DNA of 64,000 nucleotides from assembly GCF_002844535.1 (NCBI RefSeq), contig NZ_PJNH01000004.1, positions 132,074 to 196,073 of the forward strand, in the 5' to 3' direction. This document shows positions 50,470 through 58,557 of the stretch, in pieces (position 1 is the stretch's first letter; each line of letters begins with the position of its first letter). The position numbers were made by a program, and so were the translations under genes. Under the pieces are notes generated by a model. The model did no database searches. It saw only the letters and a program-made list of their open reading frames with translations, and was not told the DNA's origin. The stretch comes from Halalkalibacillus sediminis (GTDB lineage: Bacteria > Bacillota > Bacilli > Bacillales > Alkalibacillaceae).

Positions 50470-50820
50470 CTACGATATGTCTTTAGTTACAGTATCGAAA
50501 ATCTCTTCGTTTTTTACATAATGGAATAACTTATTCACGACATGTTCCCGACCTCCAAGTTCTTCATACCATGCTTCCACACGTTCTACGTGATCAACGT
50601 CACCTCTAATTCTCTTTTCGATTTTTGTATAGTGGTCGTGACTCTCATATTCGTATATGGTGAAAATCTCTACTCTGTCATGATCGATTGGTACCATCCA
50701 GCGCCCTACCAATTTAGCCCCGTACTTCAATTGGGTAGGCAGCAGTGATTGATTGAAATGATTGTTAAAGGACTCCACACAATCTTTATCGACAATGTAA
50801 TAATGTCGTCTGTAAAACAT
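50470..50820 (-). CDS. NIPSNAP family protein, copy 1
   Basis: 116 aa from ATG 50820 (AAAGGAG upstream). MFYRRHYYIVDKDCVESFNN, FNQSLLPTQLKYGAKLVGRW, DRVEIFTIYEYESHDHYTKI: the ferredoxin-like dimeric alpha/beta-barrel of the NIPSNAP/ABM type. It is a paralogue of the gene at 50997 (roughly two thirds of positions the same by eye). Function unknown; such folds can be small oxygenases or scaffold proteins. Confidence 0.83.
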   Translation of the reverse strand: MFYRRHYYIVDKDCVESFNNHFNQSLLPTQLKYGAKLVGRWMVPIDHDRVEIFTIYEYESHDHYTKIEKRIRGDVDHVERVEAWYEELGGREHVVNKLFHYVKNEEIFDTVTKDIS

Positions 50821-50996
50821 CGATATTTCTCCTTTCATGAACTTCCATGAACACTGTTATAGCTGTTATGCGCCATTAAGGTTATAAATAAGTATGAATA
50901 TAAAAATTTTATGTTTCTATAAGGGAAAGTGTGCGGGTTATGGGAGGTTAAGTGAGGAGGTCTGAAGAAGGGGGGCGTTAAGATGATGGGGTTAAA

Positions 50997-51335
50997 TCAA
51001 TCTACAGTATCTATAATCTCCTCGTTTTTGACTATATGTATTAAATTATTTACCACGTAATCTCTTCCACCATGCTCATCGTACCATTTGGTGACACGTT
51101 CTACATGAGCTTTATCCGCTCTAACCTGTTTTTCAATTTTGAGGTATCCTTCATGACTTTCATATTCCCATATCGCAAAAATTTCAACTCGATCATGATC
51201 GACCGGCACCATCCATCGTCCAACCAATTTGGAACCATATTTAAGTTGAGTTGGGAGTAGATTATCATTAAAGTGTTTGTTGAATGCTTCCGCGAAATCC
51301 TTCTCTAGAATGTAATATTTTCTTCTATAGAACAT
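50997..51335 (-). CDS. NIPSNAP family protein, copy 2
   Basis: 112 aa from ATG 51335 (AAGGGGGA upstream). MFYRRKYYILEKDFAEAFNK, DNLLPTQLKYGSKLVGRWMV and DRVEIFAIWEYESHEGYLKI correspond to copy 1 almost position by position. Tandem duplication in the same direction, separated by about 180 bases. Expression may be independent, since no coupling is seen. Confidence 0.83.
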   Translation of the reverse strand: MFYRRKYYILEKDFAEAFNKHFNDNLLPTQLKYGSKLVGRWMVPVDHDRVEIFAIWEYESHEGYLKIEKQVRADKAHVERVTKWYDEHGGRDYVVNNLIHIVKNEEIIDTVD

Positions 51336-51505
51336 ACGAATTCCCCCTTGCATAAATTACATATTTTCATAATAAAAGGTAAAAGTCAAAGTGAGAGTTA
51401 ATCACTGAAAGAAGGATATAGGCTATGAATCTAGAATAGATATTAATATAAAGGTTATGTGTTTTCTTTGTAATATCTAAAGAGAGAGAGCTGAATAAAT
51501 AGAAA

Positions 51506-52369
51506 ATGAACCGTTCGATGTACGATAAGATAATTGAAAATTTTGTCCTTTTTTCTGAAGAAGATGATGATATTAGGGCGGCACTCATTGTAGGATCCCG
51601 AGCGAGAAAGGAAAAACCTGCTGATTCTTGGTCGGATTTGGATCTAGTAGTTTTTACTCAAAACCCTAAACCCTTATTAAATGAAAAAGAATGGCTTCAG
51701 AAAATAGGAGACCCTAGAATCACATTTCTTGAGAATACAGCGGTAGGCGGAGGAACAGAACGTAGGATCCTATTTGAAGGCGGTCAAGATGTTGACTTTG
51801 CGGTCTTCCCCACAACCTACATAAAACATTTAGAAAAAGATACCCAAGCTCTTGGAGTACTCGCTAAAGGAGTAAGGGTGTTGATAGACAAGGATAAAAT
51901 GACAGATTCATTGATTGAGAGTGCGAAAAATAAGGATAAAGAAAATCATAGTATATCCCAAGAGGAACTTAATAATTTCATAAATGATTTTTGGTACCAC
52001 GCTGTGTTAGCGGCAAAAAAACTCCGTAGAGGAGAGCTACTATACGGGAAAAATATAAGTGACTCTTATATGAAGAACATTCTCATCTTTTTTATTAAAA
52101 CTCAGAAAAAATTGCAGATGGGAGATGAGTTTAAACATTGGCATGAAATGCGTTTTTTTGAGGAGTGGGCAGATTCCCAAGTCATTCAATCATTTAAAAG
52201 ACTATATTCTAGATACGAGGAAGACGAAATTTGGGAGACATTGAGGAATACGATGCAAATATATCATGAGATAGCGGTCGATGTATGCAAGATGCTGAAT
52301 ACTCCTTATCCATTTGAAGCAGATAGATATGCCAATGAACTTGTCGATTCATTATATGAAGAGAGGTGA
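51506..52369 (+). CDS. ANT(6)/AadK-like aminoglycoside 6-adenylyltransferase family protein
   Basis: 287 aa. Nucleotidyltransferase core with GSRAR (30-34) and SDLDLVVF (43-50, the two metal-binding Asp), then VGGGTERRILFEGGQDVDFA (third Asp in VDF), FINDFWYHAVLAAKKLRRGE, and a C-terminal helical half. This is the architecture of B. subtilis AadK and streptomycin 6-adenylyltransferases. Chromosomal members vary in activity, so resistance is possible but unproved. The ribosome site before the ATG is weak. Confidence 0.87.
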   Translation: MNRSMYDKIIENFVLFSEEDDDIRAALIVGSRARKEKPADSWSDLDLVVFTQNPKPLLNEKEWLQKIGDPRITFLENTAVGGGTERRILFEGGQDVDFAVFPTTYIKHLEKDTQALGVLAKGVRVLIDKDKMTDSLIESAKNKDKENHSISQEELNNFINDFWYHAVLAAKKLRRGELLYGKNISDSYMKNILIFFIKTQKKLQMGDEFKHWHEMRFFEEWADSQVIQSFKRLYSRYEEDEIWETLRNTMQIYHEIAVDVCKMLNTPYPFEADRYANELVDSLYEER

Positions 52370-52436
52370 TTCTCTCAATGAAGAATTAGTTGTTTGCGTC
52401 AGATTTAGATAGTTTTTATGTGAGGAGTGGACGTTT

Positions 52437-52748
52437 ATGCTTAAAGGACCATTATTAATGGCTATCGGGCCAGGTTTGTTAGCAATCTTGATTACCTGGA
52501 TTCTAGGGAAATTCAAACTACCTGTTTATGTTCGGATTATTCCAGGAATTCTAGCATTGTTTGGGGCATTTTATATTGCCTACAATGGCTATGTAAACAT
52601 TCGAGGATTTGAAGGTGGAGCACATCTATTTCTCGCATTCTTTTTGTTTATGTTTGCGACGATTGCACTGCTAATGGGGATTAACCACCGTAAAATCGAA
52701 GAGGTCGTAGATGATTATAAGGAAGGTGAACTTCATGAGAAAAGTTAA
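52437..52748 (+). CDS. YesK-like membrane protein
   Basis: 103 aa with three helices (about 5-23, 30-50, 60-84) and a charged end (HRKIEEVVDDYKEGELHEKS). It resembles small Bacillus YesK-type proteins. AGGAGTGG precedes the ATG. The last 14 bases overlap the oxidoreductase gene. Confidence 0.65.
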   Translation: MLKGPLLMAIGPGLLAILITWILGKFKLPVYVRIIPGILALFGAFYIAYNGYVNIRGFEGGAHLFLAFFLFMFATIALLMGINHRKIEEVVDDYKEGELHEKS

Positions 52749-53724
52749 ATTCGGTATTTTAAGTACAGCAAATATAGCAAAAAAAGCACTCATCCCAGCC
52801 ATGAAGCGTGCAGAAAATGTGGAACTCGTGGCGATATCGAGTGGGAGTGGAAAGGCGAAGCAAGTGGCTGAGGAACTCGATATTGCGAAATCCTATGAAT
52901 CTTACGATGAGTTATTACAAGATCCAGAGATTGAAGCGGTGTATATTCCTCTTCCAAACCATTTACATAAGGAATGGGTGTTCAAGGCGGCTGAAGCGGG
53001 CAAGCATATTTTATGTGAGAAGCCAGCTGGTTTGAATGTCAAAGAAGTAGACGAGATGGAGGAAGTATGTGAAAAACATGGAGTTCAGTTCATGGAGGCA
53101 TTCATGTATCAATTCCATTCACAACACGAACGCGTGAGGGAAATCATCGAATCGGGTGAGATCGGTGACGTAAAGCTGATGAAAGCGAGCTTTTCTTTTC
53201 CTTTGACGAAACCTGACGGAAATATTCGTGTGGACGCCGAGAAAGGTGGGGGCAGCATTTATGATGTAGGTTCCTATTGTCTTCATACCTTCCGCACGAT
53301 TTTAGATGAAGTTGGGGATGAAGTATGGGTTCAAGGGAGTATCGATTCTAAATTCAAAGTGGAAACTTCCGCAACTGGAATGGTCCGAATGAAGAGCGGT
53401 GTTGAGGCTCTATTCGACTGTAGTTTCCATACGAGCCTTCGACATGAATATGAAGTAATCGGGACAGAAGGAACGATTCGGGTGCCGAGAGCCTATCGCC
53501 CAGATGCATTCGCTGGGGAAGGCCATGTCATTGTTGAAAAGGGAAATTCGATGAGAACAGAACGACATTATAGTGATCAGTACATGGAAGAAGTCGTTCA
53601 TTTTTCAGATGTGGTAATGAACGGTGGAGAGTTACGTAATAGTTTTCGAGACTCAAAAGAGAATATGCAGTTCATCGATGCATGTTATGAATCTTTGAAA
53701 AATGGTAAGAGTGTGAAGGTATAA
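52735..53724 (+). CDS. Gfo/Idh/MocA family oxidoreductase
   Basis: 329 aa from ATG 52735. Dinucleotide fold FGILSTANIAKKALIPAM (about 5-22), then DPEIEAVYIPLPNHLHKEW, and the catalytic-type motif CEKPAGLN (about 94-101) with the Lys in EKP. The C-terminal open-sheet domain is present (GGGSIYDVGSYCLHTFRTIL, FDCSFHTSLRHEYEVIGTEG). It should oxidise a sugar or polyol alcohol with NAD(P). GGAAGGTGA is inside the end of the previous gene. It belongs to an operon with the YesK-like, Nudix and TPR genes. Confidence 0.92.
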   Translation: MRKVKFGILSTANIAKKALIPAMKRAENVELVAISSGSGKAKQVAEELDIAKSYESYDELLQDPEIEAVYIPLPNHLHKEWVFKAAEAGKHILCEKPAGLNVKEVDEMEEVCEKHGVQFMEAFMYQFHSQHERVREIIESGEIGDVKLMKASFSFPLTKPDGNIRVDAEKGGGSIYDVGSYCLHTFRTILDEVGDEVWVQGSIDSKFKVETSATGMVRMKSGVEALFDCSFHTSLRHEYEVIGTEGTIRVPRAYRPDAFAGEGHVIVEKGNSMRTERHYSDQYMEEVVHFSDVVMNGGELRNSFRDSKENMQFIDACYESLKNGKSVKV

Positions 53725-53734
53725 GACGAGGGGA

Positions 53735-54256
53735 ATGAAAACGATTTTTAATCAAACCATTGGCATACAAGAGATCGATCCACAACTTAAACTGAATGTA
53801 CGCGAGGCTGTGAGAGCAGTAGTAAGATTCGAAGAAAAACTATTGTTAGTCTATTCCAATCAAGGAGATTATCGTTTTCCAGGTGGTGGCCTTGAAGAAG
53901 GGGAAACGTATACAGAAGCAGTCATAAGAGAAATTGCTGAAGAGACAGGTTATCAGGGTGGAATCGTACTTGAGAAGATTGGACTTATAACTGAAAATAT
54001 GAAGGATTCATTTGAGGATCATGCTATCTTTCAAATGAACTCTCATGTCTATCTGTGTGAAATTTCGGGTGAGACAGCTGAGCAAAAATTGGATGGTTAC
54101 GAACTGGAACAGGAGTATGAACCTTTTTGGAGGAGCCCAGAATATGCACTGAAGATTAACCAAGAAACCCTTAAGCAGAACCCATCGCACCGTTGGATAC
54201 TCAGAGAAAATTACATACTGAGCGAGATGGTTAAGAGAGAAGTTAGAAGCGGGTGA
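53735..54256 (+). CDS. Nudix hydrolase
   Basis: 173 aa. VREAVRAVVRFEEKLLLVYS, then FPGGGLEEGETYTEAVIREI with AEETGY as the Nudix box (about 49-71). Substrate unknown; the C-terminal part RWILRENYILSEM is typical of the Bacillus group with ADP-sugar or mutT-like activity. Starts ten bases behind the oxidoreductase and overlaps the TPR gene by four bases (GTGA). Confidence 0.88.
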   Translation: MKTIFNQTIGIQEIDPQLKLNVREAVRAVVRFEEKLLLVYSNQGDYRFPGGGLEEGETYTEAVIREIAEETGYQGGIVLEKIGLITENMKDSFEDHAIFQMNSHVYLCEISGETAEQKLDGYELEQEYEPFWRSPEYALKINQETLKQNPSHRWILRENYILSEMVKREVRSG

Positions 54257-54843
54257 GTACTATTTCAAATCTGAACGTCTTAATTGAAAAAATCAAAAAA
54301 GCATCTGAGTCGATATATTTCGACCCAAAGGATTCTTTGAGAGAGAAGCCGTCTGATCCAGAGTTATTGAAGAACATCATGGAAGAAATCAAGTTCACTA
54401 TACTTGAGGAAAATCTAACAGAAGATAATCAGAATTACTTACATGGGGTGCTTGGGAATTTTTATAGAATTATTGGCGAGCCTAAAGAAGCCATTAGATA
54501 TCATAAGCAGTGCTTGAGTTATGCCAAAGAAACTCATAATGAAAGAAAAGAAATAGTCTCTAGCATCCGATTAGGGGAAGCACTCAAATACGCGGATCAA
54601 CCACTCCAAGCGATGAACCATTTCAATCAAACGTTTGATCTGTGCAAAAAATATGGAGTGGATGAATACAAAGATTTCGTCTTGCAGCATAAAGGGAAGT
54701 GTTTGCTTGAGATGGAGGAATACGAGGAAGCGGAGAGATGTTTCAAGAGGGTATTAGAGATTCGAAAGGAAAAGAATGACCCATCTCTGATTCAATCGAC
54801 CGAAGCTGCGGTGGACTTTGTTTTTGAGCTTAGGGAAAGATAA
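54253..54843 (+). CDS. TPR-repeat protein
   Basis: 196 aa from GTG 54253. Three to four helix-turn-helix units of TPR type are seen: YLHGVLGNFYRIIGEPKEAI with RYHKQCLSYAKE, SIRLGEALKYADQPLQAMNH, and LQHKGKCLLEMEEYEEAERC with FKRVLEIRK. A protein-protein interaction module, location cytoplasmic. The last gene of the operon that begins at 52437. Confidence 0.85.
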   Translation: MSTISNLNVLIEKIKKASESIYFDPKDSLREKPSDPELLKNIMEEIKFTILEENLTEDNQNYLHGVLGNFYRIIGEPKEAIRYHKQCLSYAKETHNERKEIVSSIRLGEALKYADQPLQAMNHFNQTFDLCKKYGVDEYKDFVLQHKGKCLLEMEEYEEAERCFKRVLEIRKEKNDPSLIQSTEAAVDFVFELRER

Positions 54844-54920
54844 ACTCCATATGATTAATATCGAGTTTTTATAGTGTGGATTTCTCTTCTATTGGAATGC
54901 GATAAATAGTGAAAGAGGGT

Positions 54921-55121
54921 TCACTGTCTGAAACCCCATATTAACCCTCTAAATATCATATTAATAAGCCAGTTATTTTTCTCTAATATCAGATGACTTA
55001 CAATCATTGAAAGTAGAAATGCTACCGTCGGTGTATCAGTTCGAAATATATTAGAAACAGTTAAAAAGAGTATAGTAGACACAATTATTAAGACTATTAA
55101 ATACGATAACCCCTTTACCAT
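54921..55121 (-). CDS. 66-aa two-helix membrane protein
   Basis: Helices LSYLIVLIIVSTILFLTVSN and TVAFLLSMIVSHLIL, then NNWLINMIFRGLIWGF. AGTGAGGA precedes the ATG. Unknown family. Confidence 0.68.
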   Translation of the reverse strand: MVKGLSYLIVLIIVSTILFLTVSNIFRTDTPTVAFLLSMIVSHLILEKNNWLINMIFRGLIWGFRQ

Positions 55122-55163
55122 ATTATCCTCACTCCCTATTCTTTCGCCTTGTTGAGGGTTAAA

Positions 55164-55472
55164 TTAACAAACTGTTTCTTCAGCTTCTAGTATTTCTCCA
55201 TTCTGAGCATCTACATGAATTGTTCCGAATTCACAAACCTCATCGACTTCCCATTTAACTACATATTTGCCTGAATCATTGTGCACTGATTTTATCGTAA
55301 CCTCGTCTTTATTTTTATTGAGATTTTCAGTAAGATGATTCAAAACAATTTTCTCTACTTCTTCTTCAGTAATTTCAGGTGCTTGTTCTTGAGCACTTTG
55401 GGTCTCTGAATTCCCGCATGCACCTAAAACGAGAACGAGACAAACAAATAATGCCATGAGGAACCTTCCCAT
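55164..55472 (-). CDS. Lipoprotein with PepSY-like domain
   Basis: 102 aa from ATG 55472 (AAAGGAG nine bases before). Signal peptide ends in LVLGAC (lipobox). The mature part EITEEEVEKIVLNHL, then SGKYVVKWEVDEVCEFGTIH with VDAQNGEILEAE follows the PepSY fold, thought to inhibit or modulate partners outside the membrane. Two Cys in the domain could form a disulfide. Confidence 0.8.
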   Translation of the reverse strand: MGRFLMALFVCLVLVLGACGNSETQSAQEQAPEITEEEVEKIVLNHLTENLNKNKDEVTIKSVHNDSGKYVVKWEVDEVCEFGTIHVDAQNGEILEAEETVC

Positions 55473-55486
55473 AACTTTCATCTCCT

Positions 55487-55741
55487 TTAATTTCTACCCC
55501 TCAAAATTGGCCTTTCCAATGACTGAATGTCTTCATCCAGATTCATCACTTTCTGTTCGACCATGCCTTTCGCATCTTTTACACCTTGGTTATAGAAATG
55601 AGGGCCGATTTCTTTAGAGATCAAGTCCAGCAAAGTTTCAGCTGCTAGATCACCAATTTCCTCAGCACGCTCATTATAAAAGTATTCTTTCAAGGTTTCT
55701 TTTATTTGTTCTTTTTGATCTTGTGATAGTTTGATAGTCAC
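55487..55741 (-). CDS. DUF2164 family protein
   Basis: 84 aa from GTG 55741 with AAAGGAG eight bases before. IKLSQDQKEQIKETLKEYFY, ERAEEIGDLAAETLLDLISK and EIGPHFYNQGVKDAKGMVEQ are the DUF2164 pattern, a small helical family of unknown function. It is transcribed before the PepSY-like lipoprotein, 15 bases apart. A hairpin precedes its ribosome site. Confidence 0.87.
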   Translation of the reverse strand: MTIKLSQDQKEQIKETLKEYFYNERAEEIGDLAAETLLDLISKEIGPHFYNQGVKDAKGMVEQKVMNLDEDIQSLERPILRGRN

Positions 55742-55761
55742 TGAATTCTCTCCTTTAGTAA

Positions 55762-55787
55762 AGGCTTTGGATTTTCATCCAAAGCCT
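55762..55787 (-). terminator. Perfect 11-bp hairpin upstream of the DUF2164 gene
   Basis: AGGCTTTGGAT (55762-55772) and ATCCAAAGCCT (55777-55787) around TTTC. On the minus strand it follows the stop of the small frame at 55798-55864 and is followed by TTTACT. It may be that frame's terminator or a leader hairpin of the DUF2164 gene. Confidence 0.6.
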
Positions 55788-55797
55788 ATTGTTACCT

Positions 55798-55864
55798 CTA
55801 CTGTACCAAATGTTGGTCCAAGAATTCCTTGATTGCTTTATATTGTCTAATTCGATTTTTTCAC
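55798..55864 (-). pseudogene. Tiny gene with apparent one-base frameshift
   Basis: On the minus strand AAAGGGG stands seven bases before GTG 55864, but GTG-AAAAAA-TCGAAT stops after five codons. One base fewer in the A6 tract would give a 21-residue basic helical peptide ending RQYKAIKEFLDQHLVQ, with a stop at 55798 and a hairpin right behind. Either a frameshifted small gene, a site of slippage, or chance. The rest of 55871-56104 shows nothing further. Confidence 0.3.
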
Positions 55865-56104
55865 TAGAATCCCCTTTGTTTCTGTAAATATTTTTCTATA
55901 ATAGGAAAATTAATGGGATTTATATGTTAAAATAATTTTAAAACGACTTTAAATAGAGGTGGAATTTACAGAGGAAGAGGTACAGCAAATTTAAGATGCT
56001 GAGAATAATTGACCAAGAACTGAAACTATATACATAAAGTCAACGTCTATAAAAATAGAACATTTTTTATAACAACATCGAAGAAACATAGAAAGGATGA
56101 TCAT

Positions 56105-56506
56105 ATGATTAAAAATGTTTTTATTTTAATCGGGTTGGCATCACTTTTAATGATGGCGGCTTGTGATGATTCGGAGAGTATAAGTGCCAGTGGTGAAGAA
56201 GAGTTATATATAGCAACTGAAGATGGTGAAAAATTAGCGACCGAGGAGGATTTTGAACGAACTTCAGTTGAACAGATTGAGCGAGATGGTGAATCCATCG
56301 TAACGATAAGTATTGAGTTTCGACGAGCGGATAAATTGTATCGAATGACAAGTGATCATATAGGTGAAGTTACGCATGTCTATTATGGTGATAAGATTAT
56401 CAGTAGCCCGAAGGTCCATGACACAATCGAAAGTAAGAGCGTCATGATTGAAGGCGATTTTACTAAAGAAGAAGCGGAAATTATTGTGGAATCTGTGAAT
56501 GGGTAA
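56105..56506 (+). CDS. Lipoprotein with SecDF P1-head-like domain
   Basis: 133 aa. Lipobox LMMAAC (Cys about 20). The mature C-terminal half KLYRMTSDHIGEVTHVYYGD, KIISSPKVHDTIESKSVMIE and GDFTKEEAEIIVESV resembles the P1 head subdomain of SecD (the NVG/VLDGKVISAP/GNFTxEEA pattern). This suggests a substrate-contacting periplasmic-face domain without the rest of SecD. AAAGGATGATC precedes the ATG. A strong terminator follows. Confidence 0.78.
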   Translation: MIKNVFILIGLASLLMMAACDDSESISASGEEELYIATEDGEKLATEEDFERTSVEQIERDGESIVTISIEFRRADKLYRMTSDHIGEVTHVYYGDKIISSPKVHDTIESKSVMIEGDFTKEEAEIIVESVNG

Positions 56507-56525
56507 AGCTATAGAGATATAAAGA

Positions 56526-56560
56526 ATAAAAACCAGACGTTATGGGCGTCTGGTTTTTAT
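56526..56560 (+). terminator. Terminator after the SecD-head-like lipoprotein
   Basis: AAAAACCAGACG (56528-56539) pairs exactly with CGTCTGGTTTTT (56547-56558). Confidence 0.92.
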
Positions 56561-56645
56561 ATTTGCTGTTGCGAATGTATTTGGAATAAAAACGGTTTTG
56601 AATCAGTAAATTATTTTAATTAATGTTTACTGAGGAGAGGAAGAA

Positions 56646-57392
56646 ATGGAAAAGTTGAAAGGTTGGTTCAAATCTAAAAAAGTGTGGATGGGCGTTGCTG
56701 CAATCATTGTAGTGATAGTCGCATTTGGCATTGGCAGCAGCAGTGCGAAGGTCACGCTAGAAGGGGAAAAGGTTTCCTATAATGATTTGCTTGAAAAAGT
56801 AGAGGAAGCAGAAAAGGATTTGTCGGATGTTGAGCAGCAAATTAAGGGGAAAGAAGAGGAATTAGAAAGCGTAAAGAAAGATAAAGAGAATCAAATCAAT
56901 GATTTAGAGGAAGAGATTAAGGCCACGAAAAATGAGCTACAAGGGGAGGAGTCGAAACTAGCAGAAAGACAGGATGAGTTTGATGAACTGATAGCCTTAG
57001 TTGAACAACGTGATGATTTAAAAAATGAAATTGAAGAGCTGGATGGACATTTGACTGGAAGAAAAGATGAATTAGAAACGATTAATAATGAAATATCGGA
57101 CAAAGAAAAAGAATTGGAAAAATTACAAGGTGTGATTTCGGAGACAGGAGAACAGCCGATTGAACTGATCGCTGGATTGTATACTGTCGGAAGCGATGTA
57201 CCAGCTGGAAGGTATAGAGCAACAAACGTGGGAAGAGGAACTAACTTTTTCGTTTATGATTCAAGTGGATATCCGAAAGTGAATCAAATATTGGGCGATG
57301 GTACGTATGCAGACGGTGACTTCATTTTTAACGCAAACGATGGTGACACAATAGAGACCCTAGGTCATATCAAGCTGATTCCAGTTGAATAG
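56646..57392 (+). CDS. Membrane-anchored coiled-coil protein with C-terminal beta domain
   Basis: 248 aa. One helix (about 14-32), a long predicted coiled coil (about 45-165: EKVEEAEKDLSDVEQQIKGK and so on, heptads of Leu/Ile), then a compact C-terminal domain LYTVGSDVPAGRYRATNVGR ending DTIETLGHIKLIPV. The VGxDxPAGRY domain is common on secreted Bacillus proteins and of unknown function. The layout (anchor, rod, head) suggests an extracellular sensor or spacer. AGGAGAGG precedes the ATG. Confidence 0.83.
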   Translation: MEKLKGWFKSKKVWMGVAAIIVVIVAFGIGSSSAKVTLEGEKVSYNDLLEKVEEAEKDLSDVEQQIKGKEEELESVKKDKENQINDLEEEIKATKNELQGEESKLAERQDEFDELIALVEQRDDLKNEIEELDGHLTGRKDELETINNEISDKEKELEKLQGVISETGEQPIELIAGLYTVGSDVPAGRYRATNVGRGTNFFVYDSSGYPKVNQILGDGTYADGDFIFNANDGDTIETLGHIKLIPVE

Positions 57393-57416
57393 AACGGGAT
57401 TAGAAAATCCCGTTCT
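57391..57416. terminator. Hairpin after the coiled-coil gene
   Basis: AGAACGGGATT (57391-57401) and AATCCCGTTCT (57406-57416) pair exactly around AGAA. No T run follows, so termination would be weak. Confidence 0.55.
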
Positions 57417-57520
57417 ATAGTTATTGATAATACATTTTCAAAGGTGCAAAGAAGCAATCATACTGGTTGTAAAATCCGTGGTAAACTATGATGTCGATTA
57501 AATTCGGTATCGTTGAAGGA

Positions 57521-58387
57521 CTACTTCATGAATTTAACTATGAATTCCGTTTCTTCTGGGTAGATCTCTGCATCTTTCACCTTTCCGTCGGCATATTCAA
57601 CATTTAATATAATTGAATCAACTTCTCCGTCAAAAGAGTCGATGAATAAACTCCATACTCTGATATTATTTTCTTTGTAAAACTCAGTTTCATGTTCCAT
57701 TTCGGAATCTCCGACTTTCACTACATCAATTTCTTCTTTGCTTCCATCTTGATAATGGATGGTCGCAAACATATTTTCGATTTCGTGAAATGGAAATACG
57801 ACCTCGCCGTGTTCTTCGATATCTTTATGTAGCGATTGGAGTTGGCCGTTAGATTGGGTAGTTTCCCCACCTGATAAAATTAAATCTGAGCGTCTATTGT
57901 TATGTTTGGTGATTCTTTGGGCTTCTCCAGATTTGATGGTTTCCCCTTCAGAGTATATTTGATATTCATAATCTTTTTCAGGTGAAAGCTTTAATTGTGC
58001 TCTGAAATTAAGCCCTTGTAATTGTTCAGCAGGTGCTTCTATCCAATCTCCTGAGCCTTCTTCACGATAGAGTAAGGTAACCTCACTATCTTCTTCTAAC
58101 TCACTAAAAGACCATTCCATGTCGAATTGTAGTTGTTCAGGAGTTGAATTCTCCACGTCAGGTGTGAACTCTTCAGAAGTAATCCATTGATCTTCATTAT
58201 TGATTTCCTGTATCTGATTTCTTATGTCGTTAAACTCACCACTCAGACTATTAATCTGTGAATGAGTGTTATTGCTGTTCATTTGAATTTGCTCTTGGAG
58301 AGAATTACTTAGGTTCATATATAGAAGTAGGTTTAAAACTATGCTCCCAGTAAGTAGTCCTATCAATATTTTTTCTGTTTTTGTCAT
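57521..58387 (-). CDS. Membrane-anchored extracytoplasmic protein
   Basis: 288 aa. One N-terminal helix (ILIGLLTGSIVLNLLLYMNL), a Asn/Gln-rich coiled region, then beta-rich repeats (EEDSEVTLLYREEGSGDWIE, YEYQIYSEGETIKSGEAQRI) that look like Ig/fibronectin-type folds. Acidic overall, as usual for surface proteins of salt-adapted Bacillaceae. GGGGGATATAC precedes the ATG. Unknown function; convergent with the coiled-coil gene. Confidence 0.75.
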   Translation of the reverse strand: MTKTEKILIGLLTGSIVLNLLLYMNLSNSLQEQIQMNSNNTHSQINSLSGEFNDIRNQIQEINNEDQWITSEEFTPDVENSTPEQLQFDMEWSFSELEEDSEVTLLYREEGSGDWIEAPAEQLQGLNFRAQLKLSPEKDYEYQIYSEGETIKSGEAQRITKHNNRRSDLILSGGETTQSNGQLQSLHKDIEEHGEVVFPFHEIENMFATIHYQDGSKEEIDVVKVGDSEMEHETEFYKENNIRVWSLFIDSFDGEVDSIILNVEYADGKVKDAEIYPEETEFIVKFMK

Positions 58388-58557
58388 GTATATCCCCCTA
58401 ACATTTCAATTGTATTTTAGCAGATATTACAAATAAATTAACCTAAAATTGAATTAAATTCAGAAATTTCATGCATCTACATTTATATTCAAATGAATTA
58501 CATTTATAATGGTCATATCATTCGAAAGACGAAATATTTTTCAAAAGGGGAATGGAT

